Assembly: GCA_937951135.1 (NCBI GenBank)
Contig: CALFCI010000080.1
Location: forward strand, 1-36,345
Reading direction: 5' to 3'
From: an uncultured Aquimarina sp.
GTDB lineage: Bacteria; Bacteroidota; Bacteroidia; Flavobacteriales; Flavobacteriaceae
Length of the DNA: 36,345 bases
The notes beneath the pieces were generated by a model. It did not search any database. It saw nothing but the letters and a program-made list of their open reading frames with translations, and was not told the origin of the DNA. Shown piece by piece: positions 16,043-24,344 of this stretch (position 1 is its first letter; every line of letters starts with the position of its first letter). Position numbers and translations under genes: made by a program.

Positions 16043-16114
16043 AATGTTTGTGTGTTTGTTAATCTCTTAAATATAATGATAATTCCACAACCAATACGGT
16101 CCTTTGAACTGTGT

Positions 16115-17644
16115 TTAATATCCGTTATTTTCTTTCAAATAATCTTTTACCTTCTGCACAAAAGGATAGGTAATATAATCCTCGGTAAAAGGAGGTACAA
16201 TCTTTCGAATTTCAGACAATACACTTTGTGTTCTAGAGGACAGTTTATCTCCAAAATCTAGATATTCCAATGCTTGAATAATTGCCATCATTTCTATGGC
16301 CAATACTTCATAAGTATTTTCTATTACCGTTTTGGTAATTGTTGCAGCATTAGTACCCATACTCACAATATCTTGGTTATCATTATTATTTGGGATACTA
16401 TGCACATACATAGAATTCGATAACATCTGATTTTCCGCAGTAGTAGACACTGCTGTAAACTGTACGCCTTGCATTCCGAAGTTAAATCCTAATTTACCAA
16501 GATTTACAAAAGGAGGTAAAATATCGTTTAATTTAGAATTCAATAAGTAATTTAATTGGCGCTCTCCTAACATCGATAGCTTAGTGACTACCAATTTTAA
16601 TTTATCCATTTCTAACGAAACATAATCCCCATGAAAGTTCCCTCCATGGTATACATGCTTCTTTTCTACATCTATAATCGGATTATCATTTGCCGAGTTT
16701 AATTCTTCAATAAGAATCCTTCCCACACCCTTTATGGTATCATATACAGGACCTAATATTTGAGGCACACAACGTAAAGAATAATACTCTTGTACTTTTT
16801 CTTTAAAATAGGTATCCTCAGTTTGTCCTGAGTAGAGGTGCTTATTTCGATCTCTAGTCAATTGACTATCCTTCAAATGCGTTCTCATTTGTTTTGCTAC
16901 TTCTTGCTGTCCAATATGGAGTTTACTATGATTTAATTCTTCAGATAAATGATCGTCATAAGCCTCTACAATCTCATTGATAATTGCAGAACAACAAATT
17001 GACCAATCCAATAATTTTTGAGCATTAATCACATTAATAATCCCGATACCCGTCATTGCAGATGTACCGTTCATTAATGCTAAACCTTCTCTGATTTTGA
17101 TTTCGATAGGCTGAATTCCTAAAGTTTTAAAGACCTCGGCAGTAGCTGTACGCACTCCTTTGTAAAAAACTTCACCTTCTCCAATCAATACTAAAGCCAA
17201 ATGTGCTAATTGCACCAAATCTCCACTAGCCCCTACTCCTCCATGTTCAAAAATCAATGGGGTAACATTGTGGTTAATCAGTTGTTGCAATCCATTGATT
17301 ACAGATATATTCACTCCAGATTTCCCTAAAGATAATGTGTTTAACCGTGCCAGCATTAATGCTTTTACATAATCTGGCTCCATCGGTTTTCCTGTACCAG
17401 AGGCATGACTACGAATTAAATTATATTGTAACGCGATACGATCATTGTCATCAATTTTATATTGAGCCATTGGTCCGAAACCTGTATTTACTCCATAAAT
17501 GACTTTATTTTCAGAAAACTGTTCTAAAAAGATATAACTCTCATGGACTTGATCCATGATAGATTCATCAATGGTGAGCTTTTCCTTATCAAAAATGATA
17601 GTACGAAAATCTTGTATTTCCAACCTAATATCCTTTGTTAACAT
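16115..17644 (-). CDS. Aromatic amino acid ammonia-lyase, probable tyrosine ammonia-lyase of the flexirubin pathway
   Basis: A 509-residue member of the histidine/phenylalanine/tyrosine ammonia-lyase family. The Ala-Ser-Gly triad that cyclises to the MIO cofactor is at residues 139-141 (GVGASGDLVQLAHLAL), the catalytic Tyr loop is YGVNTGFG (50-57), and NNNDNQD is present near residue 425. The sequence closely recalls the tyrosine ammonia-lyase of Flavobacterium johnsoniae, with shared blocks such as KVIYGVNTGFGPMAQY and HGGNFHGDY. The reaction would give 4-coumarate and ammonia, the starter for the aryl polyene. The selectivity pair is Ser79-His80 (IRSHASG), which is also seen in histidine ammonia-lyases, so substrate is assigned from context and resemblance, not from that pair. 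It is divergent from the flavoprotein gene. Confidence 0.88.
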   Translation of the reverse strand: MLTKDIRLEIQDFRTIIFDKEKLTIDESIMDQVHESYIFLEQFSENKVIYGVNTGFGPMAQYKIDDNDRIALQYNLIRSHASGTGKPMEPDYVKALMLARLNTLSLGKSGVNISVINGLQQLINHNVTPLIFEHGGVGASGDLVQLAHLALVLIGEGEVFYKGVRTATAEVFKTLGIQPIEIKIREGLALMNGTSAMTGIGIINVINAQKLLDWSICCSAIINEIVEAYDDHLSEELNHSKLHIGQQEVAKQMRTHLKDSQLTRDRNKHLYSGQTEDTYFKEKVQEYYSLRCVPQILGPVYDTIKGVGRILIEELNSANDNPIIDVEKKHVYHGGNFHGDYVSLEMDKLKLVVTKLSMLGERQLNYLLNSKLNDILPPFVNLGKLGFNFGMQGVQFTAVSTTAENQMLSNSMYVHSIPNNNDNQDIVSMGTNAATITKTVIENTYEVLAIEMMAIIQALEYLDFGDKLSSRTQSVLSEIRKIVPPFTEDYITYPFVQKVKDYLKENNGY

Positions 17645-17713
17645 ATAGTATATTCGTAAGTTTTTTTGTGTATTTCGTAAAAAAGTAAATTTTAGTCGCT
17701 ATTTTTACGTGAG

Positions 17714-17721
17714 CAAATGTA
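17714..17721 (-). promoter_or_regulatory. Possible -7 box for the ammonia-lyase gene
   Basis: On the minus strand this reads TACATTTG, a match to the Bacteroidetes TAnnTTTG element, 70 bases before the lyase start. No matching -33 TTG is seen at the right distance, and it overlaps the short divergent region shared with the flavoprotein gene. Confidence 0.35.
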
Positions 17722-17747
17722 ACATATTTAATGTACCTTTTAAAATT

Positions 17748-18989
17748 ATGAAAACAGAAAATGTTGATGTATTAGTTATAGGAGCAGGACCTTCAGGTAG
17801 TGTGAGTGCTGCATATTTAAATAAGCACGGAATCCATGTGAAAGTTGTAGAAAAAACAAAATTTCCAAGATTTCAAGTAGGTGAAAGTTTGATTCCAAGA
17901 TGCATGGATAATTTTAATGAAGCAGGCTTACTAGAATGCTTGATGAAACAAGGTTATGAAAAGAAACATGGTGCTCGATTTATTAAAGATGAAGCTGAAG
18001 GTCGCTTTGACTTTAGTAAAAAATATGGTGAAGGCTGGGATTGGACTTGGCAAGTACCCAGAGATCATTTTGACCAAACATTAATCAATGAAGTTATACA
18101 TCAAGGAGTTGATGTTGATTTTGAAACAACAGTTGTTAATGTTGAGTTTAATGGTTCTGATTCTGTAACTACAATAGAAGACAAAAATAGAAACAAAAGC
18201 CTTATTAATGCTAAATTCATTATTGATTCTAGCGGATTTGGTCGCGTTATCGCAAAACAATTAGGATTAGAAGCGCCTGCAAAAATTGCAGAGCATGGGT
18301 CTATTTTTACACAAGTTAAAGATGTAAATCGTCCTGAAGGTAAAGAAGATACTATTATTACTTTCGAAATTATAGAAACTGAAGTTTGGTTTTGGTACAT
18401 TCCTTTTTCTAATGGCAATACTAGTATTGGTTTTGTTGGCCCTATGGAATGGATCAATAAATATGGCAAAGACAATACCGTGGCATTAGAAGAAATGATG
18501 AAAACATCTAAGCATTATTATGAGCAATTTAAAGATCTTCCTTACCTATTTGCTCCTTATAAAGTTGAAAATATTTCTAAAAATGTAACTAAACAGTTTG
18601 GCGATGGATTTGTATTGACTGGAAATAGTGCCGAATTCTTAGATCCAGTATTTTCTTCTGGAGTTTCTTTTGCTACAGAAACCGGCTTATTAGCGGCTAA
18701 ATTAGTCATCAAAGAATTAAACGGTGAAGTGGTAGATTGGGAAAACGATTATGTCGGATATATGAAGCGAGGTGTTGATGTATTCTCTACCTATGTTAAA
18801 GAATGGTATACCGGTAATTTGCAAAAAATTATTTTTCATGATAAACCCAATGAAGACATCAAAGAAAAAATATGTGCCGTATTGGCTGGATATGTTTGGG
18901 ATGAAACCAACCCTTTTGTTAAAAAACACAACCGATTAGTTCGCAATGTGGCTAAACTTATCGAAATGGAAGAGAATATAGTGGACTAA
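17748..18989 (+). CDS. FAD-dependent oxidoreductase with flavin-dependent halogenase motifs
   Basis: A 413-residue flavoprotein. The N-terminal VLVIGAGPSGSVSAAYL is the FAD-binding G-x-G-x-x-G fold, followed by PRFQVGESLIPRC. Three features match flavin-dependent halogenases: a lysine in YEKKHGARF (Lys72/73, where phenol and pyrrole halogenases keep their catalytic Lys), W-x-W-x-I-P as WFWYIP (214-219), and F-x-x-P-x-x-S-x-G as FLDPVFSSG (297-305). Some flexirubins are chlorinated, so halogenation of the aryl end or the resorcinol is a reasonable role; a hydroxylase or a geranylgeranyl-reductase-like activity is the alternative. I chose the ATG at 17748; an in-frame GTG at 17709 would add 13 residues unlike the family start. 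It is transcribed away from the ammonia-lyase. Confidence 0.82.
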   Translation: MKTENVDVLVIGAGPSGSVSAAYLNKHGIHVKVVEKTKFPRFQVGESLIPRCMDNFNEAGLLECLMKQGYEKKHGARFIKDEAEGRFDFSKKYGEGWDWTWQVPRDHFDQTLINEVIHQGVDVDFETTVVNVEFNGSDSVTTIEDKNRNKSLINAKFIIDSSGFGRVIAKQLGLEAPAKIAEHGSIFTQVKDVNRPEGKEDTIITFEIIETEVWFWYIPFSNGNTSIGFVGPMEWINKYGKDNTVALEEMMKTSKHYYEQFKDLPYLFAPYKVENISKNVTKQFGDGFVLTGNSAEFLDPVFSSGVSFATETGLLAAKLVIKELNGEVVDWENDYVGYMKRGVDVFSTYVKEWYTGNLQKIIFHDKPNEDIKEKICAVLAGYVWDETNPFVKKHNRLVRNVAKLIEMEENIVD

Positions 18990-19079
18990 TTTTCTACCTC
19001 ATTCAATAAAACACAAAAGCAATTGTTCAACAATAAGCGTACAAAACGTTTTATCAAACAATCGTTTTCTTTTTAGCAC

Positions 19080-19112
19080 AGGTGTCTGAATACAAAGAAC
19101 ACCTTTATATTA
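19080..19112 (+). terminator. Possible weak terminator downstream of the flavoprotein gene
   Basis: AGGTGT (19080-19085) pairs with ACACCT (19099-19104), with a 13-base loop, and is followed by TTTATATT. The stem is short and the loop long, so the call is weak. It lies about 90 bases after the stop codon. Confidence 0.3.
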
Positions 19113-19345
19113 CCTCCCTCCTATCTAAAAAAATAATTGTTTTCCGAATCACCCCTCCCTCATCATGTAAACTTAAATCAAATAATACCTGTCCGACTAA
19201 AGGTTGTTTTTTTACTTCATTACATTACTTAACAGTAAGGCGGAGATTTTCTAACACATAGTACACATTGAAAACATAGAATTTTTTAAATTTTTCGCTC
19301 AAATATTAAAAATCTGTTAACAATACACTATAGCTATTTAAAATA

Positions 19346-19357
19346 TGATAATTATCA
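19346..19357. promoter_or_regulatory. 12-bp palindrome, possible operator
   Basis: TGATAATTATCA is a perfect palindrome whose centre lies about 30 bases upstream of the -33 element of the next gene. The GATAAT half-sites recall Fur-type sites, but in DNA this AT-rich that is only a suggestion. Confidence 0.3.
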
Positions 19358-19378
19358 CACCAAACAACACAAAACACA

Positions 19379-19408
19379 TTGATATTAACTGGTTTTAACG
19401 TAAATTTG
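19379..19408 (+). promoter_or_regulatory. Bacteroidetes-type promoter for the 19432 gene
   Basis: TTG at 19379-19381 and TAAATTTG at 19401-19408 are separated by 19 bases, matching the flavobacterial consensus. The expected start of transcription is close to 19415, leaving a leader of under 20 bases before the ATG at 19432. Confidence 0.6.
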
Positions 19409-19431
19409 TACCCCCAAAATATTTAAAACAG

Positions 19432-19818
19432 ATGCGTATTTTCATCCTATTATTACTTTCTAGTATTGCTTATTCCCAATCCTCATACAATGTCAAAATC
19501 ATTTATGAGTCTAAGAAAAATGATATCATTATCATGAACGATGGGGAACAGTATACCATTATCAAAGAAACTGTATCAGACCAAATTGAAGATTGTACTA
19601 TTGCTATACAATACACAATGGACAATGAAATTTTCTTACTTAATCGAACATTGTGGATACACAAAGGGAGTGAAACAAAAGAATTAATTGAATGGACCAA
19701 TACTAATAATACCTCTTTTTATAAGTATCGAAAGATTCAAAAAATCATTATTTCAGATCAGATATCGAGTATACAGAATCCTAATTCTCGCAAAGCAACT
19801 AATCAGGAAGGCATTTAA
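19432..19818 (+). CDS. Small secreted protein of unknown function
   Basis: A 128-residue protein with a clear signal peptide (MRIFILLLLSSIAYSQ, cleavage likely after YSQ). The mature part has alternating hydrophobic residues (VKIIYESKKNDIIIMNDGEQ), suggesting a small beta-sheet domain, then a basic, polar tail rich in Asn, Ser and Lys. There is one cysteine. I do not recognise a family. It has its own promoter and points towards the two LRR lipoprotein genes, which end 130 bases beyond its stop on the other strand, so it is not in their operon. It may be a periplasmic or surface protein of the same accessory island. Confidence 0.65.
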   Translation: MRIFILLLLSSIAYSQSSYNVKIIYESKKNDIIIMNDGEQYTIIKETVSDQIEDCTIAIQYTMDNEIFLLNRTLWIHKGSETKELIEWTNTNNTSFYKYRKIQKIIISDQISSIQNPNSRKATNQEGI

Positions 19819-19948
19819 AAGTACCACCCTTATCATTAGTTTAGTTCGATCTATTCATTATGCCATTTAATATTTGAATTCACTCAATTAAAACATAAAA
19901 TGGTATTAATCATCATATTGAAATGTACTTACTATACCTTTTACTAAA

Positions 19949-21652
19949 TTAATTACATAATCCTCCAGGCACTTCTAATCTTATTATTTGTAAGTTACAG
20001 ACTGCTTCTGGAAGTGAAGTGAGTGTAGGGTTATTGTATAATAATAATACATCTAGTGCTGTTAAGTTTCCTAACTCTGGTGGAACTGAGGTCAATTTAT
20101 TTTTAAAAACCGATAATTCTTTAAGTTTCGTTAAATTTTCAATTTGAGAAGGAAGTATCACAAGTTGATTATCAAATAATATTAAATGTGTTAGATTGAT
20201 TAAATCCCCTACCTCAGAGGGTATTGATGTAAGATTATTTTTCGCAAAATTTAACCCCCTAAGATTAGATAAATTCCATATCTCTTTCGGAATTGACTCA
20301 GAATCAATACTATTATCTTGTAAATTTAGTTGTAATAATTGGTCAAGCTTTCCTATTTCAGGAGGCAGTACTTCAATTTCATTTCGTTGTAGCTCAAGCA
20401 TCTCCAGTCGATTTAATTGTCCAATTTCGGGAGGAAGTATTCGAAGGTTTTTTAATTCGAGTGTTAATGTAACTATTTTTCCATTTCTTAATTCTACGCC
20501 TTCCCAAGTACTAATATCAGTATTGGTGATATCCCAACCTAACTGTGATTGTGAATCTGGATTTAATTGATAAATTTTTCTAAGAACACCCAGTTCTGTT
20601 AGTAATTCTTCTTTTTCTATAGTTACTGTATATTTTTGAGTTTCTCCATCAGCAGTAATAACAATATAAGTAACAGGAGTACTAAAATCCTGAATTTTTC
20701 CTGGAGCTGGAATGATACTCGCTCCCGCAGGGATGGTTATTTCAGGTCGTAATGCCGTAATTACTGCATCAAAAGGAACTCTTGCCCTAATAACGTTTCC
20801 TTCTATTTCAGGAATTATATCTGCAAATAATCCCTGATTCACAGAAGCTTTAATGATAAAATCGGTAATCAAAATATTATCGATTACCACAAAACGTTTT
20901 TGATATTCCTGAGAACGAAATATACGACGTACAATAACCTTAAACCCTTCTTTCTCTCCTATTCCGTCTATAATCGTATTGATCTCATCATTATCAGGAT
21001 CCCTCTTTAGTAGCGTAATATATGCTCGTCGAATTTGAGACTTCAAATCTTCAGATTGAATATTAAGACGTGTTTTTGTATCGGAATGATTTATAAAACT
21101 TACTAATACATCATCTCTATCAATTTCATCTGCATCTAATAACTTTTGCCAAGGTCCTATTTGTTCTTTCGTAGGATCTTTAATATTCCATATATCATCA
21201 AATTGCTGTTTCACAAACGTATACGAATTCGCAAAAGGCCCATAAAGTACATTCGCAACGATCTTTATAGTATCTTTAATAGTTTCTATTTTTCCATAAG
21301 GATCTTTGATCGCTATATGTATTGGATACTCTCCTTCAGTGATCGCTTTAAACGTAAATTTGTTTTCACCAATCGAAATTGGCACCCATTCCGTGGTTAA
21401 TACGGCGCCCTTACTATCTGTTATTCTTCCTAAAGAAGAATCTGTAGCTAATTGTACTTGATATTGCCCTTCGCCTTCTATTTGCTCTTGTACTATGGTA
21501 ATCGTAAATACAGATTCATCATCTTCAAAAACAGGAACGTCCTCTAATGACATCTTGAGATCTAACGATGGATTATATTCATAATCGGGTTCTCGGTCAT
21601 TGCATCCTAAAAACAGATACAAAACAACTAAAAGAAAGACTGTTTTTTTCAT
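19949..21652 (-). CDS. LRR lipoprotein A (DUF4214-like segment plus leucine-rich repeats)
   Basis: A 567-residue predicted lipoprotein: signal peptide ending LYLFLGC (lipidated Cys17). The mature start CNDREPDYEYNPSL is acidic. An Ig-like beta region (about 30-140) follows, then a helical DUF4214-like segment (AYITLLKRDPDNDEI to FRSQEYQKRF, about 210-260). Next comes an Ig-like segment with the Bacteroidetes surface-protein pattern (STPVTYIVITADGETQKYTV), and then about seven 23-residue leucine-rich repeats ending in a two-Cys cap (V-C-N, G-L-C-N). It should sit in the outer membrane and bind a protein or glycan partner. It is a paralogue of the next gene upstream, lies 28 bases after that gene's stop, and is last in the tra-like operon. 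Confidence 0.85.
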   Translation of the reverse strand: MKKTVFLLVVLYLFLGCNDREPDYEYNPSLDLKMSLEDVPVFEDDESVFTITIVQEQIEGEGQYQVQLATDSSLGRITDSKGAVLTTEWVPISIGENKFTFKAITEGEYPIHIAIKDPYGKIETIKDTIKIVANVLYGPFANSYTFVKQQFDDIWNIKDPTKEQIGPWQKLLDADEIDRDDVLVSFINHSDTKTRLNIQSEDLKSQIRRAYITLLKRDPDNDEINTIIDGIGEKEGFKVIVRRIFRSQEYQKRFVVIDNILITDFIIKASVNQGLFADIIPEIEGNVIRARVPFDAVITALRPEITIPAGASIIPAPGKIQDFSTPVTYIVITADGETQKYTVTIEKEELLTELGVLRKIYQLNPDSQSQLGWDITNTDISTWEGVELRNGKIVTLTLELKNLRILPPEIGQLNRLEMLELQRNEIEVLPPEIGKLDQLLQLNLQDNSIDSESIPKEIWNLSNLRGLNFAKNNLTSIPSEVGDLINLTHLILFDNQLVILPSQIENLTKLKELSVFKNKLTSVPPELGNLTALDVLLLYNNPTLTSLPEAVCNLQIIRLEVPGGLCN

Positions 21653-21680
21653 TATTTTTTTAATCTATGAGACTTCATTA

Positions 21681-23720
21681 TTAATTACATAAACCGTCTG
21701 GAGCTTTAAAATTAATTAGTGATAAATTACAGACTCCTATGGGAATTGATATTAGCGGGTTATTCGTTACATCTAATTCTTCCAATGTAACCAAGTTTCC
21801 TATCTCAGGAGGAAGCATCTCCAACTGATTATTATTTAACTTTAACTCTGTAAGTTGTGTTAAATTCTTCACTTCTTCCCAAACTAGCGTAAGTTTATTA
21901 TAGTCAAAGTGCAACTTTGTTAAATTTATACGATAAACTACGATCCCAAAATTACTAAAGTTATTATGACTTAGTTTGAATACTCTAAGCTTTGACAAAT
22001 TAGCTATATTTTCTTGCAAATTGTTAAGTTGATTCCCTGATATATTCAATTCTTCGAGTTCTGTTAAAAACCCTATTTCCCAGGGGAGAACTCTAGGACC
22101 AAACTCATTAAATTCTATATTTAACACTTTAACCTGTATCAACTCTCTAAATTCGGTAGGTACTGTAGTAAGTTTATTAAAGCCTAATTCTAAAACATTA
22201 AGCTGTTTCAAATTTCCAATTTCTGCAGGAAGTGATGTAAGTTGATTATTAGATACCGACAATTCTTCTAATAGTGTTAAATTCCCTATCCCTTCAGGAA
22301 GTGAAGTGAGTTGGTTATTGCCTAAGAATAGTTTAATAAGCTTAACTAATGTCACTGTTTCAGGGGGTAGCAATTCTAGTTCATTACTGGATAAGTTTAA
22401 ATATTCAAGATTAATAAGGTTACCTATTCCAGCAGGTATGGAAGTTAATTTATTCTTGGACAAATCAAGCTTAGTAAGATAGGCTAATTGAAATATTTCT
22501 TCAGGCACAGAGGTTAACTTTTTGTCAGAAAGGTTTAAACCTGTGATTTCTTCATTAGCAACCGTTACACCTTCCCATTCATTAATATCAGTGCTACTCG
22601 CATCCCAATTTAGAAGTGATGCCAGTTGTGGATTTTTTTTAAGCACTGCTCTCAGCACACCTATTGAAGTTAATTCCTCTTCAACCTCTAATGCCACTGT
22701 ATATTCTTGAACATCCCCATTAGCAGCAGTAGCCATATAAGTAACCGGACTACTAAAATCTTGTATACTACCTGATGTAGGAGTAACCGTAACTCCAGCA
22801 TGAGTAGTGATCTGTGGTTGCAAAGCGGTTATATCTGTACCAAAAGGTATGGTGGCGCTTATTAAATTTCCTTTAATTTCGGGTATAATATCGTCTATCA
22901 ATACCCCATTATCTTTTGTTGTAAAGACAAAATCAGTAATGGATAATAACAGATCGGTTACCACAAAACGTTGTTGATATTCCTGAGAATGAAAAATACG
23001 CTTCACTATTGTTTTTAACCCTTCTTTAGATTCTCCTAACTGCATTTGAATCTCTTCATCTGTAGCCGATCTTTGTAGTAAAGTGAGATATCCTCTTTGA
23101 ATCTGAGTTGTTAATTCATCTCCCGATGGAATGTTTGGTCTATCTTTTGCTTGTTGATGGTTAATAAAACGTACTAATAAATCATCCCTATCGATTTCTT
23201 TTTTATCTAATAAAGTTTGCCAACGCTCTATCTGTTCTTTTGTAGAGTCTTTGATATCCCATATATCATCAAATTGTTGCTTTACAAATGCATATGAATT
23301 GATAAAAGGAACGTAAGGCGCATTCGCGACTATCTTTATAGTATCTTTAATAGTTTCTGTTTTTCCATAAGGATCTTTGATCGCTATATGTATTGGATAC
23401 TCCCCTTCAGCGATAGCTTTAAACGTAAATTCGTTTTCACCAACCGAAATTGGTATCCATTCCGTGGTTAATACTGTGCCCTTACTATCTGTTATTCTTC
23501 CTAAAGAAGAATCTGTAGCTAATCGTATTTGATATTGCCCTGTACCTTCTATTTGCTCTTGTACTATAGCAATCGTAAACGCAAATTCATCCTCCTCAAA
23601 AACAGGAACATCTTCTAATGACATCTTAAGACCTAACGATGGATTATACTCATAATCTGGTTCTCGGTCATTGCAAGAAATAAACAAACATAAAATACAT
23701 ACTATTAATAAACCCCTCAT
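21681..23720 (-). CDS. LRR lipoprotein B (paralogue of LRR lipoprotein A, longer repeat region)
   Basis: A 679-residue predicted lipoprotein with the same architecture as its downstream paralogue: signal peptide ending LCLFISC (Cys16), the near-identical start CNDREPDYEYNPSLGLKM, Ig-like region, DUF4214-like helices (GYLTLLQRSATDEEI to FHSQEYQQRF), an Ig-like segment, then about eleven leucine-rich repeats (for example NQLTSLPEGIGNLTLLEEL) and a C-terminal two-Cys cap. The repeat array is longer than in A, and a few middle repeats are irregular (PRVLPWEIG, NFGIVVYRINL). I chose the ATG at 23720, which gives a standard lipoprotein signal peptide; in-frame ATGs at 23756, 23753 and 23729 would prefix it with extra residues. 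It follows the TraO-like gene by 42 bases. Confidence 0.85.
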   Translation of the reverse strand: MRGLLIVCILCLFISCNDREPDYEYNPSLGLKMSLEDVPVFEEDEFAFTIAIVQEQIEGTGQYQIRLATDSSLGRITDSKGTVLTTEWIPISVGENEFTFKAIAEGEYPIHIAIKDPYGKTETIKDTIKIVANAPYVPFINSYAFVKQQFDDIWDIKDSTKEQIERWQTLLDKKEIDRDDLLVRFINHQQAKDRPNIPSGDELTTQIQRGYLTLLQRSATDEEIQMQLGESKEGLKTIVKRIFHSQEYQQRFVVTDLLLSITDFVFTTKDNGVLIDDIIPEIKGNLISATIPFGTDITALQPQITTHAGVTVTPTSGSIQDFSSPVTYMATAANGDVQEYTVALEVEEELTSIGVLRAVLKKNPQLASLLNWDASSTDINEWEGVTVANEEITGLNLSDKKLTSVPEEIFQLAYLTKLDLSKNKLTSIPAGIGNLINLEYLNLSSNELELLPPETVTLVKLIKLFLGNNQLTSLPEGIGNLTLLEELSVSNNQLTSLPAEIGNLKQLNVLELGFNKLTTVPTEFRELIQVKVLNIEFNEFGPRVLPWEIGFLTELEELNISGNQLNNLQENIANLSKLRVFKLSHNNFSNFGIVVYRINLTKLHFDYNKLTLVWEEVKNLTQLTELKLNNNQLEMLPPEIGNLVTLEELDVTNNPLISIPIGVCNLSLINFKAPDGLCN

Positions 23721-23762
23721 AATTATCATTATTTGATATAAACCACTTACCATCATTAGCTA

Positions 23763-24332
23763 CTAAAATATATAGCGAAATCCTAAAATTACATTAAACT
23801 GGGTATCTCCTAAAGCTGCATCTATGAAATAATATTGTCTCAAATTTGCTACTAAAGCCAAAGCACTATTTGAAGATAATTCCATTAGATATTTCTCTAC
23901 ACTTATATCCAATACACCTCCATAAATAACGCCACTTTCTTGATTAAGTATATTTCCTTCTGTTAGGGGTATTTGATCGATATTCTCATATCCAATAGTA
24001 CCTCCACCTCCAACGGATGCTACAAAACTACGTCCATTATGATTTAGAATTTCATAATGATACTCCAAATTAGCAAGATATAGCTGAGCGTTTAACTCTT
24101 GCTGCACACCTCCACCAATATCATACGATTCCACATGAATCTGCCCTCCTAAAGTAACAAGATGATTCCCATACAGCTTGCTGTACGCGCCACGAACTAC
24201 ATATCCATCTGGCTCATACCCTATTCCTAAATCAATTAACTGAACACTTTCTTGTCCATATATAACACCTCCTAATACTAGGCATGCTGCCACTACACTT
24301 TTTTTAAAATAGCGTTTACATTCTATATTCAT
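23763..24332 (-). CDS. Conjugative-transposon TraO-like outer membrane protein
   Basis: A 189-residue protein with a signal peptide (about residues 1-26, ending GGVIYGQ). Alternating beta strands, glycines and an aromatic C-terminus (VILGFRYIF) are typical of small outer-membrane beta-barrels. Length, glycine-rich centre (ASVGGGGTIGYENID) and strand pattern match TraO of Bacteroides conjugative transposons. In those elements TraO is part of the outer-membrane portion of the transfer apparatus. Order here (TraM-, TraN-, TraO-like) is the same as in the elements, but what follows is a pair of LRR lipoproteins instead of TraP/TraQ. Assignment is by remembered resemblance plus conserved order. 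Confidence 0.72.
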   Translation of the reverse strand: MNIECKRYFKKSVVAACLVLGGVIYGQESVQLIDLGIGYEPDGYVVRGAYSKLYGNHLVTLGGQIHVESYDIGGGVQQELNAQLYLANLEYHYEILNHNGRSFVASVGGGGTIGYENIDQIPLTEGNILNQESGVIYGGVLDISVEKYLMELSSNSALALVANLRQYYFIDAALGDTQFNVILGFRYIF

Positions 24333-24344
24333 ATTTCTTCGATA

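Larger units (their letters stand above)
18990..19431. other. Intergenic region between the flavoprotein and a small secreted protein
   Basis: No coding sequence is credible in these 442 bases. They hold a possible weak terminator (19080-19104), a 12-bp palindrome (19346-19357) and a good Bacteroidetes promoter (19379-19408). The change in neighbourhood here marks the right-hand border of the pigment cluster. Confidence 0.6.

Noticed and set aside
21681..23720. CRISPR or tandem DNA repeat array in the LRR genes
   Set aside because: The periodicity is that of 23-codon protein repeats in a single open frame with diverged DNA, not of identical direct repeats with spacers.
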